Shown: one piece after another, positions 1 through 5,757 of the stretch | Numbering within the stretch: the stretch's first letter is position 1 | Layout of the letters: each line of letters starts with the position of its first letter | Assembly: GCA_943324395.2 (NCBI GenBank) | Contig: CALPLL020000122.1 | Coordinates: forward strand, 1-5,757 | Length of the DNA stretch: 5,757 nt | Direction: 5' to 3' | DNA from: Rhizobium sp. Q54 | Lineage (GTDB): Bacteria; Bacteroidota; Bacteroidia; Flavobacteriales; Flavobacteriaceae | Program-made: the position numbers and the translations under genes | Notes under the pieces: generated by a model | What the model was told of the DNA's origin: nothing | Databases searched by the model: none | The model's input: the letters and a program-made list of their open reading frames with translations, nothing else

Positions 1-74
1 AAGTAGTCAATTAAGATTAAAAAAATCAATCTATGATAACCTCATTTAATGCAAATTTAACAATAAATTTCTAA

Positions 75-2132
75 TTACTTTCTAATTTTTTCTAAATCTA
101 ATAAAAAAGAAAATTCTTTAGCTAATTCTTTTAATGCTTCAAATCGACCAGAAGCACCACCATGACCAGCATTCATATTGGTATCCAGATAGATAGCATT
201 TTTATCAGTTTTAAAAACTCGTAATTTTGCCACCCATTTTGCAGGTTCCCAATACTGAACCTGTGAATCATGTAAGCCAGTGGACACATACATTGAAGGA
301 TAATCTTGCGATTTTATGTTGTCGTATGGAGAATAGGATTTAATGTAATTATAATATTTTTTAACGTTAGGATTTCCCCATTCATCGTACTCGCCTGTTG
401 TTAATGGAATAGTGTCGTCAAGCATTGTAGTAACCACATCCACGAACGGAACTTGAGCAATAATACCATTGTACAATTCTGGAGCTATATTTGCAATCGC
501 ACCCATCAATAATCCACCTGCCGATCCGCCTTCTGCATATAAGTGAGCTGGTGAAGTGTATTTTTCGGCAATTAAATAATTGGAGCAATCGATAAAATCA
601 GTGAACGTATTTTTCTTATTTAGCAATTTTCCATCTTCATACCATTCTCGCCCCAAATCTTCTCCTCCTCGAATGTGCGCTATTGCAAAAATAAATCCGC
701 GGTCTAGCAAACTCAATCGTGTAGATGAAAATGTTGCATCCATTGAATAACCGTAGGATCCATAGGCATATTGTAATAACGGATTGCTTCCATCTTTCTT
801 CAATTCTTTTCTATAAACCATCGAAATTGGCACTTTTGTTCCATCCTGGGCAATTGCCCAAACCCGTTCTTCAGTATAATTATTTTTATCAAATTTACCT
901 CCTAAAACTTCTTGCTCCTTCATGATTTGCTTTTCCAAAGTCTTCATATTGAAGTCAATTATTGAAGCTGGGGTTGCCATAGATTGGTAGCCGTATCTCA
1001 AAATATCTGTATCAAAATCGACATTAGTAGAAGTATAAGCAGTATAAGTTTCGCTCTCAAAAGGCAAATAATACGCTCCTTCTCCACTCCAAGGCATAAT
1101 TCGAATAGTATTCAAACCATTAGACCTTTCTGTGACAACTAGGAAATCTCTAAAAATATCAATATCTTCAATCAATACATCCTCACGATGCTCAATTAAA
1201 TCAACCCAGTTTTCTTTGGCTGTAGCCAATTCTGGAGTTTTCATTAACTTGAAGTTGGTTGCATCGTCTTTATTAGTAAGCACATAAAAATGATTGTCAA
1301 AATGAGCAATATCATATTCTAAACCTCGAACTCTTTTTTGAAACACCTTAAATTCTCCATCGGGTTGATCGGCCAACAAAGTTCTAAACTCGGTTGTCAT
1401 AGTACTTGACGAACTAATCACAATATATTTCTTTGATTTTTCTTTGGTAACTTCTACCGAAAAAGTATCGTCTTTTTCAAAATAAACTAAAGTATCAATA
1501 GCTGAATCGGTATTTAATTTATGTTTAAATACCTTGTCAGAGCGTAAAGTTTGTTCATCTTGACGAGTGTAAAAAAGGGTCACATTATCGTTTGCCCAAG
1601 TACTATCTCCTGTAGTATTTTCAATTTTATCGTTGAAAAGTTCACCAGTAACAAGGTTTTTTATTTGAACGGTATAAATTCTTCTTCCAACAGTATCAAC
1701 TGAAAATGCAATATATTGATTGTCCGAACTCACGCTTAAGCCACCTAATTTGAAAAATTTATGTCCTTTTGCCAATTCATTACAATTGAATAAAATTTCC
1801 TCTTTTGCCGTAAGGCTTCCCTTTTTTCTTGAATAAATAGGATAATCACTTCCAGTTTCGAATCGAGTGATGTAATAATAACCATTGTATAAATAAGGAA
1901 CCGATTGATCATCTTCCTTAATTCTGGATTTCATTTCTTCAAATAATTCTTTTTGGAAATTGTTAGTGTGAGCCGTCATCTCTTGATAATACTGATTTTC
2001 TTTATTCAGATAATCAATAACTTCAGGATTTTCTCTATCGTTTAGCCAAAAATAATTATCGATTCTTATATCATCGAATTTCTCTAGTTTGGTAGGTATT
2101 ATCTTTGCTTGAGGCGGTTTTATTACAGACAT
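75..2132 (-). CDS. ptrB: Oligopeptidase B, S9A family serine peptidase
   Basis: Prolyl-oligopeptidase-family serine peptidase expected to cut short peptides after Arg or Lys. The protein has 685 residues, almost the same as E. coli OpdB (about 686). The N-terminal part (about 8-410) is the family's beta-propeller that restricts access to small substrates; the alpha/beta-hydrolase catalytic part occupies about 430-685. The nucleophile is Ser537 in GGSAGG, with Asp622 in TGLHDSQV and His657 in NAGHGG. These spacings (85 and 120 residues) equal those of E. coli Ser532/Asp617/His652 as I recall them. The stretches QVPFVDVVTTMLD and YWEPAKWVAKLR are hallmark OpdB sequence. No signal peptide or lipobox is seen, so a cytoplasmic location is inferred. 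The ATG at 2130-2132 has an A-rich leader and upstream promoter elements. Two of the four carboxylates linked to basic-residue specificity differ (Thr467, Asp583), so the cleavage preference may be shifted. Confidence 0.96.
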   Translation of the reverse strand: MSVIKPPQAKIIPTKLEKFDDIRIDNYFWLNDRENPEVIDYLNKENQYYQEMTAHTNNFQKELFEEMKSRIKEDDQSVPYLYNGYYYITRFETGSDYPIYSRKKGSLTAKEEILFNCNELAKGHKFFKLGGLSVSSDNQYIAFSVDTVGRRIYTVQIKNLVTGELFNDKIENTTGDSTWANDNVTLFYTRQDEQTLRSDKVFKHKLNTDSAIDTLVYFEKDDTFSVEVTKEKSKKYIVISSSSTMTTEFRTLLADQPDGEFKVFQKRVRGLEYDIAHFDNHFYVLTNKDDATNFKLMKTPELATAKENWVDLIEHREDVLIEDIDIFRDFLVVTERSNGLNTIRIMPWSGEGAYYLPFESETYTAYTSTNVDFDTDILRYGYQSMATPASIIDFNMKTLEKQIMKEQEVLGGKFDKNNYTEERVWAIAQDGTKVPISMVYRKELKKDGSNPLLQYAYGSYGYSMDATFSSTRLSLLDRGFIFAIAHIRGGEDLGREWYEDGKLLNKKNTFTDFIDCSNYLIAEKYTSPAHLYAEGGSAGGLLMGAIANIAPELYNGIIAQVPFVDVVTTMLDDTIPLTTGEYDEWGNPNVKKYYNYIKSYSPYDNIKSQDYPSMYVSTGLHDSQVQYWEPAKWVAKLRVFKTDKNAIYLDTNMNAGHGGASGRFEALKELAKEFSFLLDLEKIRK

Positions 2133-2161
2133 TGATTTGTTTTTATCTAGTTTTATTCGTG

Positions 2162-2169
2162 CAAAAATA
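2162..2169 (-). promoter_or_regulatory. Candidate proximal -7 element for ptrB
   Basis: Reading on the minus strand, TATTTTTG matches the Bacteroidota primary-sigma -7 consensus TAnnTTTG exactly and is followed by CAC, a common continuation. It lies about 30 bases before the ptrB start and would leave a short A-rich leader of about 25 bases. No TTG-like -33 element is visible at the expected 19-base spacing, so it may be secondary to the upstream element at 2173-2180. Confidence 0.45.
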
Positions 2170-2172
2170 AGA

Positions 2173-2202
2173 CAAAGCTATTTAAGAAAGTCGCGTAAAG
2201 AA
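2173..2202 (-). promoter_or_regulatory. Candidate distal promoter for ptrB
   Basis: On the minus strand this reads TTC, a 19-base spacer, then TAGCTTTG. The -7 element is a perfect TAnnTTTG; the -33 element matches TTG at two of three positions with the preferred spacing. Transcription would start about 35 bases before the ptrB ATG. The -33 part overlaps a 12-base palindrome at 2201-2212. Assignment is by consensus only. Confidence 0.5.
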
Positions 2203-2212
2203 GAAATTTCTT
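2201..2212. promoter_or_regulatory. 12-base palindrome between the ptrB and ybaB promoters
   Basis: AAGAAATTTCTT is a perfect palindrome sitting between the two divergent promoter regions and touching the candidate -33 of ptrB. A half-site-like copy, TAAGAAA, occurs at 2183-2189 and is inverted relative to TTTCTTA at 2207-2213. It could be a dimeric regulator site, but palindromes of A and T arise readily by chance in DNA this AT-rich. Confidence 0.2.
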
Positions 2213-2239
2213 ATTATTAATTCTTAGCTTATTTTTCAG

Positions 2240-2247
2240 TAAATTTG
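2240..2247 (+). promoter_or_regulatory. Candidate -7 element for ybaB
   Basis: TAAATTTG is an exact TAnnTTTG match 24 bases before the ybaB ATG. It would give a leader of about 20 bases made almost only of A and T, which suits SD-independent initiation in Bacteroidota. No clear TTG -33 element is found 19 bases upstream (TAA at 2218-2220), so the upstream half is weak. Confidence 0.55.
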
Positions 2248-2271
2248 TCACAGAAATAAAAATAAAAAAAC

Positions 2272-2592
2272 ATGGATTTAATGGGAATGATGGGTAAATT
2301 AAAAGCTACCCAACAAAGAATTGAAGAAACTAAAAAAAGAATGGACACTATTTTAATTGACGAACAAATCGCTGACGGGCAATTAAAAGTTACTTTGACT
2401 GCCAATAGCAAAGTGAAATCTGTTGAAATTTCCGACAGTTTATTGGAAGATAAAGACCAACTAGAAGACTATTTTATTGTTGTTATGAACAAAGCGCTTG
2501 AAAAAGCGGCTAAAGTCAATCAAACAGAATTAGACGCTGTTGCAAAAGTAGATATGCCAATGATTCCAGGCATGGAGGATATGTTCAAGTAA
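2272..2592 (+). CDS. ybaB: YbaB/EbfC family nucleoid-associated protein
   Basis: Small DNA-binding protein of 106 residues, the usual length for this family. YbaB/EbfC proteins are dimers that bind DNA and are regarded as nucleoid-associated. The order of elements fits: a Met- and Gly-rich N-terminus (MDLMGMMGKLK), an amphipathic helix rich in Lys, Glu and Gln (about 8-30), a short beta segment with the typical DGQLKVTLTANSKVKSVEI pattern (about 35-53), then an acidic and helical C-terminal half. The first ATG is preferred because it follows a promoter and an A-rich leader; ATGs at codons 4, 6 and 7 are alternatives. In many bacteria ybaB lies between dnaX and recR; here neither is present and the gene seems monocistronic, with its own promoter and a strong terminator. 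The family assignment is firm; its regulatory targets cannot be told from sequence. Confidence 0.93.
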   Translation: MDLMGMMGKLKATQQRIEETKKRMDTILIDEQIADGQLKVTLTANSKVKSVEISDSLLEDKDQLEDYFIVVMNKALEKAAKVNQTELDAVAKVDMPMIPGMEDMFK

Positions 2593-2601
2593 GTTTATTA
2601 T

Positions 2602-2636
2602 AAAAAAAAGACTGCAAATATTGCAGTCTTTTTTTT
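2602..2636. terminator. Bidirectional intrinsic terminator between ybaB and the M3 peptidase gene
   Basis: A perfect inverted repeat: an 8-base core, GACTGCAA (2610-2617) pairing with TTGCAGTC (2621-2628), closed by a three-base loop ATA. The core is flanked by eight A residues on the left and eight T residues on the right, which extend the pairing to 16 bp. Each strand therefore gives a hairpin followed by a U tract. It starts 9 bases after the ybaB stop and 14 bases from the stop of the convergent peptidase gene, so it can end both transcripts. Confidence 0.93.
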
Positions 2637-2650
2637 GAAGTGAAATACTA

Positions 2651-4771
2651 TTAGAAACCCGCATTTTTTATGTACGGCTCTACTTTCATTTCGTGACCGA
2701 TAAAATCTTTGAAAGCTTGATTTAAATCAACGCTATTCCCCACTGATAAAATGAATTTTCTAAAACGTTCACCATTTTCTCTAGTCATACCTCCATTGGC
2801 TTGCATCCAATCGTAAGCATTATAATCAAGGGTTTTCGACCAAGTATAAGCGTAATATCCTGAAGAATATCCACCACTGAAAATATGGGCAAAATAGGGA
2901 GAATGATATCTTGTAGGAACTTCATTAACTAATAAACCATATTTAGCTAAAGCTTCTTTTTCAAATTCTAATGCAGGTTTAAAATCCGATTCTTTTTCCA
3001 CACTATGCCAAGCCATATCTAAAGTTGCTGCAGCCAATAATTCGGTTACATCATACCCTTTATTAAAAGTATCCGCTTTTTTAATTTTTGCAATTAATTC
3101 TTGAGGTATAGGTTCTTTAGTTTGATAGTGAATTGCATAATTTTGTAAAACTGTCGGGTCTAAAGCTGCATGTTCATTGATTTGAGAAGGAAATTCTACA
3201 TAATCACGTGGTACTGAAGTTCCTGAAAGTGTAACATATTGTTGGTTGGCAAACAATCCGTGTAGCGTGTGTCCAAATTCATGAAACATCGTGGTAACAT
3301 CATCAAAACTAATTAATGAAGGTTTTCCATCTGCTGGTTTTGTAAAATTATAAACATTAACAATTACGGGCTTTTGACCTAAATAATGCGATTGATTTAC
3401 AAAATTATTCATCCACGCTCCCCCATTTTTATTATCTCTAGTATAGAAATCTAAATAATAAATTGCCATTGAATTTCCATCATTATCAAAAACTTCATAA
3501 GCTACTACATCAGGATTGTAAACAGGCAAATCTTTACGCTCCTTGAAAGTGATTCCAAACATTTGCTTTGCAGCAAAAAACACTCCTTTTTCAAGTACGG
3601 TTGTTAACTCAAAGTAAGGTTTGATTTGACTTTCATCCAAATCGTATTTTGCTTTACGAACTTGCTCTGAATAAAAATTCCAATCCCATGGCTGTAATTT
3701 GAAACCTCCATTTTGAGAATCAATTAAATCCTGGATTTCTTTGGCTTCTACTTTTGCTTTAGCAACAGCAGGTTTTGCTATTTGCGCTAATAAATTCATA
3801 GCATTAGCAGGAGTTTTTGCCATTTGGTCTTGCAAACGCCATTCTGCATAGCTTTTCTTTCCCATTAATTTTGCTTTTTGCAAACGCAATTTAGCCATTT
3901 TTAATAAAATTTCTCTCGTATCACCATCGTCATTTTTCTCAGCTCTTGTCCATGAAGATTTGTAGATTTTTTCTCTAGTTGCTCTGTTTTTAAGACTTGG
4001 CAATAACGGTTGTTGGGTTGTATTTAATAAACCAATTAAGTATTTTCCCTCATGACCTGCTTCTTTTGCTCTTACTTTTGAGGCAGCAAGTTCGTCAGCG
4101 CTTAAACCATCTAAATCGGATTCATTATCAAAAAGAACAGCACCGTTTTTTCTTGCAATTAATAATTTGTTTCCAAATGACGTTCCTAATGTAGCTAATT
4201 CACTATTGATTTTTTTCATCTTCTCTTTATTAGATGCTGACAAATTAGCTCCAGCTAATTCAAATTGCTGCAAATAATATTCCGTCAGTTTTTTATCTTC
4301 CCCTTTCAAAGAATTTAAATCAATGGCTTTTATTCTTTGGTACAACTTACTGTTCAAATAGATTTTATCATTATGAGCAGAAAAAATTGATGCATATTCC
4401 TCATCAATTGCTTGTAAAGTAGGATTTGTATTAGATCCTGTTAAATTAGAGAAAATCCCAACTGCTCTATATAAATCAACACCACTTATTTCCAATGCCA
4501 AAACAGTATTTTCAAATGTTGGTTTCAAATTATTATTTGCAATAGCTTCAATTTCTTTATCATGAACTTTTAAACCGTATTCAAATGCAGGTTTGAAATG
4601 CTCGTCTTTTATCAAATCAAATTGTGGTGCTTGATATTGCAAAATACTTTTTTGAAGTAACGGATTTTTCATAATACTTTTTGTTTTCTGATCGACTACA
4701 GATTGTGATTGTGCAGTTAATGCCAATAACAACAATGCACCAGTCGCAATAATTTTATACCCTATTTTCAT
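2651..4771 (-). CDS. dcp: M3 family zinc metallopeptidase, peptidyl-dipeptidase Dcp type, with signal peptide
   Basis: Thermolysin-like zinc peptidase of 706 residues that in this family removes C-terminal dipeptides from oligopeptides. The zinc site is plain: HEFGH at 497-501 (His497, Glu498, His501) and a third ligand Glu526 in YVEFPSQINEH, 28 residues after the catalytic Glu as in thimet oligopeptidase. The sequence around it (SGTSVPRDYVEFPSQ) is close to E. coli Dcp. The substrate-binding loop HIFSGGYSSGYYAY (629-642) supplies the His and Tyr residues that stabilize the transition state. The first 24 residues form a signal peptide: Lys2 and Lys6, a hydrophobic core at 7-20, and a probable cut after Ser22 or Ser24; there is no lipobox Cys. 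Export to the periplasm is inferred; E. coli Dcp, by comparison, lacks such a peptide and is about 25 residues shorter. M3 oligopeptidases related to PrlC or OpdA are the alternative label. Confidence 0.93.
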   Translation of the reverse strand: MKIGYKIIATGALLLLALTAQSQSVVDQKTKSIMKNPLLQKSILQYQAPQFDLIKDEHFKPAFEYGLKVHDKEIEAIANNNLKPTFENTVLALEISGVDLYRAVGIFSNLTGSNTNPTLQAIDEEYASIFSAHNDKIYLNSKLYQRIKAIDLNSLKGEDKKLTEYYLQQFELAGANLSASNKEKMKKINSELATLGTSFGNKLLIARKNGAVLFDNESDLDGLSADELAASKVRAKEAGHEGKYLIGLLNTTQQPLLPSLKNRATREKIYKSSWTRAEKNDDGDTREILLKMAKLRLQKAKLMGKKSYAEWRLQDQMAKTPANAMNLLAQIAKPAVAKAKVEAKEIQDLIDSQNGGFKLQPWDWNFYSEQVRKAKYDLDESQIKPYFELTTVLEKGVFFAAKQMFGITFKERKDLPVYNPDVVAYEVFDNDGNSMAIYYLDFYTRDNKNGGAWMNNFVNQSHYLGQKPVIVNVYNFTKPADGKPSLISFDDVTTMFHEFGHTLHGLFANQQYVTLSGTSVPRDYVEFPSQINEHAALDPTVLQNYAIHYQTKEPIPQELIAKIKKADTFNKGYDVTELLAAATLDMAWHSVEKESDFKPALEFEKEALAKYGLLVNEVPTRYHSPYFAHIFSGGYSSGYYAYTWSKTLDYNAYDWMQANGGMTRENGERFRKFILSVGNSVDLNQAFKDFIGHEMKVEPYIKNAGF

Positions 4772-4795
4772 ATTTAATGATTTAATTTAAGAGCA

Positions 4796-4825
4796 TAAAA
4801 GTACTAGAAAAATATTGACTATGAA
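4796..4825 (-). promoter_or_regulatory. Candidate promoter for the M3 peptidase gene
   Basis: On the minus strand: TTC, 19-base spacer, TACTTTTA. The -7 element matches TAnnTTTG except for the last base, and TTC matches TTG at two of three positions. It would start transcription about 20 bases before the peptidase ATG. It overlaps the plus-strand trmD promoter by about 11 bases. Weaker than the other promoter calls. Confidence 0.4.
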
Positions 4826-4844
4826 ATGGAAATGTATAATTTTG
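4815..4844 (+). promoter_or_regulatory. Promoter P1 for trmD
   Basis: TTG (4815-4817), a spacer of exactly 19 bases, then TAATTTTG (4837-4844): both elements match the Bacteroidota sigma consensus at the preferred spacing. This is the best promoter in the window. Transcription would start near 4850, giving a leader of about 70 bases. It covers the in-frame ATG at 4826, which therefore cannot lie on the P1 transcript; this supports the trmD start at 4919. Confidence 0.7.
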
Positions 4845-4887
4845 TTCAAATAAATAATCGACGAATATATATCCTACAAAAACATTG

Positions 4888-4895
4888 TACCTTTG
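4888..4895 (+). promoter_or_regulatory. Candidate -7 element of a second trmD promoter (P2)
   Basis: TACCTTTG is a perfect TAnnTTTG match 23 bases before the trmD ATG at 4919, a spacing similar to that at ybaB. It would give a leader of about 20 bases. No TTG lies 19 bases upstream (TAT at 4866-4868), so the -33 half is missing. Confidence 0.45.
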
Positions 4896-4918
4896 TTACT
4901 TTAAACCTTTGCCAACTC

Positions 4919-5605
4919 ATGCGAATAGACATTATAACCATATTACCCGAATTATTAAGAAGCCCATTTGAGGCATCAATAATGAAACGCGCTATTGACA
5001 AAGGTCTTGTTGAAGTACACTTCCATAATTTGCGTGATTTTACTACCAATAAACAAAAATCTGTTGACGACTATCCCTTTGGTGGTGGCGCAGGAATGGT
5101 AATGACAGTGCAGCCAATTGACGACTGTATTTCTCATTTGAAAAGTCAAAGAAATTATGATGAGATAATATATATGTCGCCTGACGGAGAAACTTTAAAC
5201 CAAAAAATGGCCAATACCATGTCGATGTATGAAAATATAATTATCCTTTGTGGACATTATAAAGGTGTTGACCAGCGCGTTCGTGATCATTTTATTACCA
5301 AAGAAATTTCAATTGGTGATTATGTACTTTCAGGGGGAGAATTAGGAGCTTTAGTTTTATCAGATGCATTGATACGCTTGATTCCTGGGGTTTTGAGCGA
5401 TGAAACATCTGCATTAACAGATAGTTTTCAAGACGGATTACTATCTGGTCCAATCTACACTCGTCCCGCCGATTACAAAGGTTGGAAAGTCCCTGATGTT
5501 TTAACAAGTGGTAATTTTGCTAAAATTGAAAAATGGCAAGAAGAAAAAGCCTTCGAACACACCAAAAATAGAAGACCTGATTTGCTAGAGGAAAATAATT
5601 CATAA
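4919..5605 (+). CDS. trmD: tRNA (guanine37-N1)-methyltransferase TrmD
   Basis: SPOUT-class enzyme that uses S-adenosylmethionine to make m1G37 in tRNAs with G36-G37, preventing +1 frameshifting; essential in many bacteria. The protein has 228 residues from the chosen start, whose beginning [13 protein letters not shown] matches where TrmD proteins normally start. Visible motifs: [13 protein letters not shown] (50-62), SPDG (87-90), the knot loops [10 protein letters not shown] (111-120) and [11 protein letters not shown] (131-141), then Arg153 and catalytic Asp168 in DSFQDGLL, 15 residues apart like E. coli Arg154/Asp169. The C-terminal tRNA-binding domain has [20 protein letters not shown] and ends [10 protein letters not shown] longer reading from an ATG at 4826 would add 31 residues unlike the family and would start inside the promoter, so I reject it. 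Oddity: Lys115 stands where E. coli has Glu116. Next gene is rplS, a classic neighbor; rpsP and rimM are absent. Confidence 0.97.
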   Translation: MRIDIITILPELLRSPFEASIMKRAIDKGLVEVHFHNLRDFTTNKQKSVDDYPFGGGAGMVMTVQPIDDCISHLKSQRNYDEIIYMSPDGETLNQKMANTMSMYENIIILCGHYKGVDQRVRDHFITKEISIGDYVLSGGELGALVLSDALIRLIPGVLSDETSALTDSFQDGLLSGPIYTRPADYKGWKVPDVLTSGNFAKIEKWQEEKAFEHTKNRRPDLLEENNS

Positions 5606-5621
5606 TTTATAATTCATAATT
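5596..5621 (+). repeat. Short tandem direct repeat at the trmD 3' end
   Basis: TAATTCATAATT occurs twice, at 5596-5607 and 5610-5621, separated by TA. The first copy contains the trmD stop codon; the second supplies the TTC used as -33 of the rplS promoter. A related A/T-only stretch continues to 5631 with the palindrome AATAATTATT. No GC-containing hairpin is present, so this is not a convincing terminator and read-through into rplS is possible. Confidence 0.6.
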
Positions 5622-5642
5622 AATAATTATTTTTTACTTTTG
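5613..5642 (+). promoter_or_regulatory. Promoter for rplS
   Basis: TTC (5613-5615), a 19-base spacer, then TACTTTTG (5635-5642), a perfect -7 element followed by CACCC. Transcription would start near 5648, about 70 bases before the rplS ATG. This suggests that rplS can be expressed independently of trmD. The -33 element is one mismatch from TTG. Confidence 0.6.
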
Positions 5643-5647
5643 CACCC

Positions 5648-5717
5648 ACATTTGACCAACCTCTGGCGAAATCCGTGAATGTTGCTCAGATTTAAAACCA
5701 TAATTAAAAAAATTATC
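5648..5717 (+). promoter_or_regulatory. Possible structured 5' leader of rplS
   Basis: The untranslated stretch between the rplS promoter and its ATG is unusually GC-rich: 25 of the 49 bases at 5642-5690 are G or C, while the flanks are nearly all A and T. It can fold: ACATTTG (5648-5654) pairs with TGAATGT (5676-5682) through five Watson-Crick and two G-U pairs, enclosing a small hairpin CCA/TGG (5656-5658 with 5664-5666). A second option pairs TCTG (5662-5665) with CAGA (5687-5690). Ribosomal-protein leaders that bind their own product are common, and an L19 leader is known in Firmicutes. Autoregulation here is an inference from composition and modest folding only. Confidence 0.35.
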
Positions 5718-5757
5718 ATGGCAGATTTATTGAAATTCGTTAAAGACGAATTCGGAA
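5718..5757 (+). CDS. rplS: 50S ribosomal protein L19 (bL19), N-terminal fragment
   Basis: The gene runs off the right edge; 13 codons are visible, reading MADLLKFVKDEFG. This closely resembles the start of bL19 in flavobacteria (MADLxKFVxDEF), and rplS is the usual gene after trmD. L19 sits at the interface of the 30S and 50S subunits. The start is supported by the A-rich sequence before it and by the upstream promoter and leader. The call rests on a short N-terminal match plus gene order; full-length L19 would be about 115 residues. Confidence 0.85.
   Translation, partial: MADLLKFVKDEFG

Noticed and set aside
14..70. Weak inverted repeats after ptrB: AAATTTA/TAAATTT (53-59 with 64-70) and AGATT/AATCT (14-18 with 28-32), as a possible terminator
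   Set aside because: The first stem is A/T only and has no adjacent U tract on the ptrB strand; the second is 5 bp with a nine-base loop. Both are expected by chance in such AT-rich sequence. I see no gene or clear signal in 1-74.
725..925. Plus-strand open frame of 66 codons opposite ptrB
   Set aside because: It lies entirely antisense to well-conserved OpdB catalytic-domain sequence, has no promoter or leader, and resembles no family.
2229..2411. Minus-strand open frame overlapping the start of ybaB
   Set aside because: It is antisense to the conserved ybaB N-terminus and covers its promoter; no independent support.
3997..4194. Plus-strand open frame of 65 codons with a run of leucines, opposite the M3 peptidase gene
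   Set aside because: The leucine run reflects Lys/Glu/Gln/Ala-rich codons of the peptidase read in reverse; no start signals and no membrane-protein context.
75..4771. Idea that the two peptidase genes and ybaB form a novel functional cluster
   Set aside because: Each has its own promoter and the orientations alternate (minus, plus, minus), with a terminator between ybaB and the M3 gene. All three are common in Bacteroidota, so proximity alone is not evidence of a system.
4846..5507. Two minus-strand open frames (4846-5049, 5295-5507) opposite trmD
   Set aside because: Both are shadows of the conserved trmD frame, without promoter elements or recognizable sequence.
5622..5640. AATAATTATT followed by T6 as a rho-independent terminator for trmD
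   Set aside because: The palindrome has no G or C and no loop when fully paired, so it would not form a stable hairpin; the T run is part of the rplS promoter.

Overview
This AT-rich window looks like chromosomal DNA from a member of the Bacteroidota, most likely a Flavobacterium or close relative. The protein sequences have the flavor of that class. The gaps between genes carry repeated matches to the Bacteroidota promoter -7 element TAnnTTTG, and the leaders before start codons are A-rich with no Shine-Dalgarno sequence. No mobile element, CRISPR array, tRNA or rRNA is visible, and all five genes are housekeeping or common metabolic genes.

Layout from left to right. A minus-strand gene encodes oligopeptidase B (ptrB/opdB, S9A serine peptidase; 75-2132). 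It is divergent from a short plus-strand ybaB/ebfC-type nucleoid-associated protein gene (2272-2592), and the two share a 139-base promoter region. ybaB converges on a minus-strand M3 zinc metallopeptidase gene of the Dcp type (2651-4771), with a near-ideal bidirectional terminator between them. That peptidase gene is divergent from trmD (tRNA m1G37 methyltransferase; best start at 4919, end 5605), and their promoters appear to overlap. trmD is followed after 112 bases by the first 13 codons of rplS (ribosomal protein L19), which runs off the window and has its own promoter and a GC-rich leader.

How the genes relate. Two unrelated oligopeptide-degrading enzymes occur close together: one apparently cytoplasmic and specific for basic residues (OpdB), the other with a signal peptide (Dcp type). 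They are in separate transcription units, so a shared peptide-scavenging role is only an inference. trmD and rplS keep the neighbor order of the widespread rpsP-rimM-trmD-rplS translation operon, but rpsP and rimM are absent from the upstream side and rplS seems able to be transcribed on its own.

I found no evidence for a previously undescribed system. The points most worth checking are the GC-rich rplS leader, family-level residue substitutions in TrmD (Glu to Lys in the GxYxG loop) and OpdB (two of four specificity carboxylates changed), and the overlapping divergent promoters that also settle the trmD start.
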